From assembly GCA_963848825.1 (NCBI GenBank), contig CAWKFA010000002.1, positions 248,001-312,000 on the forward strand: a stretch of DNA of 64,000 bases, written 5' to 3'. The DNA is from CAVVSQ01 sp963848825. GTDB taxonomy: Bacteria > Planctomycetota > Planctomycetia > Gemmatales > Gemmataceae. A program made the position numbers and the translations under genes. This document shows positions 62,252-64,000 of the stretch, piece after piece. The notes under the pieces are model-generated. The model saw only the letters and a list, made by a program, of their open reading frames with translations, was not told where the DNA came from and did no database searches. Every line of letters begins with the position of its first letter. The stretch's first letter is position 1.

Positions 62252-64000
62252 CTACTTCGCCTCCAACGGCGGCGAGCTGCCGTGGCTTTCGTTGCCATCG
62301 CGATCCGCGTTGAGCTTCATGGTTCGGTCGAGGTTCGCTCGCGCCGCGCTGTTGTTCGGGTCGAGGCGGAGGACCTCCTTGAACATCGCGATAGCCCCGT
62401 CCAGCTCCCCCTTGTCTCGCAAGGCCAGCCCTAGTTCGTGCAAGATGTAGGCGCGTCTATCGAGCCGGATCCCCTCTCGGAAGGCGGCGATGGCCCCGTC
62501 CAGGTTCCCTTGGGCCTTTAGAGCCAGCCCGAGGCCGTAACGGATGTGGGGTTCGTTTGGGTTGAGCCGGCTCGCGTCCAGTATGGCAGCGACGGCGGCG
62601 TCCGGGTTTCCCTGGTCCATCAGGGTGAGGCCGAGGTGGAGGTGTGGCCAGTGAAACTTGGGATCGAGGCGGATCGCCTCCCGGCAGGCGGCAATGGCGC
62701 CATCCAGGTCCCCCTTGTTACGCAGTGCGTCCCCCAAGCTGTTGTGGACCGAGGGATACTTCGGGTCGATGCCGATCGCCACCCGGTATTCGGCGATGGC
62801 CCCCTCGAAATTTCCTGCATCCAACAAGTTATCGCCGAGGTCTATGTGGGCGACCACGCTGCCGGGCCGGACAGCCACGGCTGCGCGCAGGCCATTTTTC
62901 TCGCTCGGCCACCAACTTACGCCGGTCGAATCGGGGCTTGTTCAATCGCTGGAGGGCCATGAGGAGCCCGAAGTCCGCCGGCCGCCGGCGCCAGACGGCG
63001 GCCAGGATCGCCTTCCGCCGGTCTACAGGGATGGCATCGAGTTCGCCCAGGACGGCCGCGAAAGGGGCCGGCTGGTCGAGCGCTACCGCCTTGTCCGCCA
63101 GCTCTGCCAACCGAGCGTTCGCCCCCGCCACGACTGCTGCCCGCACGGCATCTCGGAAGTCGTCCGGGTCGGCCGCCCGGAGGACCGCAAGGAGTCCCAG
63201 CGGCGGGGCGTATGCCAGCCACATGTCCAGCGCGGCCAGGAGGCGGCCCCGGATAACCGATTCGTTGACCCGCCGCCCGGCCTCCCCGGGTGTAAGTGTG
63301 CTGGGGACGATCCCGAAGCGGGCGAATGCCTTTGGCCACTGCTCCACGGCCTTGGCGTCACCCTGAAATTGGCCCTCAATGACGGTCCAGCGCAGGTCGT
63401 TGATCCGGTCCAGTTCGCGGAGCATCGCCAGGTCGTCCCGGCAGCGGGCGAGCCGATCCGCCAGGTGGTCCGCGGCGCCCTCGGCGCTGCGTTTCTCAGC
63501 CTGCTCCAAAGCCAGAGCGGCTTTGTCGGCGTCGTCACTCCGCAAGGCGTCCTCACATTGGCCGAGCAAGGCCGCGACCGCGTCCGCGTTGCGTGTCCGG
63601 CGCTCGCGCTCGTCCCGGTTCCGATTCTCCGTCTCGACCCGCCGTTCGGTGGACTCCCGATCGGCCCACCAGGCAAACGTCCCACTGCCAGCCAGGAGCA
63701 GCACGACGGCACCGGCCAGCGCCAGCTGCACCTTCCGCCGTTTCCGCTGCTCAGCGGCCCGCACCTCCGCCCGCACGCGGTCTTGCTCCGCCTGCCGGCG
63801 CGCTCCTCGGCGTTCGCCCGCAACCCGGCCACCGCCGCTGCCACTTCGCTCGCGTCGCGCGGCCTGCCTCCTTTTTCGGCGGCCAGGCATCGCTTCGCCA
63901 GCGCGACCAACTCAGGGTCCGCTCCGCTGCTGTCAAGCCGGACGAAGGCATCGTCCAATTTTGCCCGGGCGGCGAGCTGGCGAGTGGCTTCCGAGTTTGC
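62252..64000 (-). CDS. Ser/Thr protein kinase with C-terminal TPRs, 3' part (start outside window)
   Basis: The protein enters from beyond base 64000. The visible N-terminal part is the end of a Hanks-type kinase domain (DPELVALAKRCLAAEKGGRP, planctomycete style). A basic juxtamembrane coil and one transmembrane helix (VQLALAGAVVLLLAGSGTFAWW, about 63670-63735) follow, then a helical region with RALEQAEKRS-like text, then five TPRs (IDLGDNLLDAGNFEGAIAEY onward; 62252-62860). Frame breaks near 63800 and 62900 divide it into frames 63083-63958, 62829-63890 and 62252-62878; each is one base. Probably a membrane-spanning sensor kinase with TPRs outside the cytoplasm. Confidence 0.8.

Overview
The window is high in G+C and reads as a planctomycete chromosome or metagenome contig, probably from the Gemmataceae/Pirellulaceae side. 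The evidence is a PSD1-type cytochrome gene followed by a DUF1501 gene, a secreted hydrolase with the planctomycete N-terminal LEPR-LLSS motif plus cohesin and dockerin modules, a PEP-CTERM protein, FG-GAP/CARDB giant surface proteins and kinase-TPR fusions. No rRNA, complete tRNA or CRISPR array was found.

Layout. 1-20495: 3' part of a giant secreted multidomain protein (FG-GAP, PPC-like, LamG, CARDB, Calx-beta, Ig-like, S8 subtilase, SdrD-B and YDG repeats), now in five reading-frame segments. 20580-21380: PEP-CTERM protein. 21539-22984: an IS256-family element with 27-bp inverted repeats and a perfect 9-bp target duplication. 23113-28913: zinc alcohol dehydrogenase, membrane-anchored unknown protein, GNAT acetyltransferase, and a transglutaminase/esterase/CBM9 protein. 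29028-32942: GT39-like glycosyltransferase, divergent from a rhodanese and TPR-sulfotransferase pair. 32943-33748: repeat-rich spacer with a dead REP-associated transposase. 33749-34458: DUF6445 oxygenase-like protein. 34494-41183: tripartite RND efflux system, with permease and adaptor divergent from the outer-membrane factor. 41208-47113: HerA-like ATPase, HDOD/Ser-Thr kinase fusion, mobA, cysH and an Rrf2 regulator with a likely Rrf2 operator before cysH. 47272-51912: PSD1 cytochrome plus DUF1501 operon. 51913-55925: accessory island with two MITE-like elements flanking a low-G+C gene, a truncated secreted gene, an HExxH membrane protein and a 3 x 308-bp array of possible structured RNA units. 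55926-61574: GH30-like secreted hydrolase. 61697-62214: RAYT transposase. 62252-64000: C-terminal part of a TPR-bearing Ser/Thr kinase that runs off the window.

Two themes link the regions. First, a RAYT-type Y1 transposase, its dead relic, about 104-bp GGGGTCAGACCCC palindromes placed at gene ends, and 235-bp MITE-like derivatives form one repeat economy. Second, about half of the genes carry single-base frame breaks (about 24 in total). One of them is shown internally by a 245-bp copy in an otherwise exact 246-bp repeat array. Residual sequencing error must therefore be excluded before these genes are called pseudogenes.
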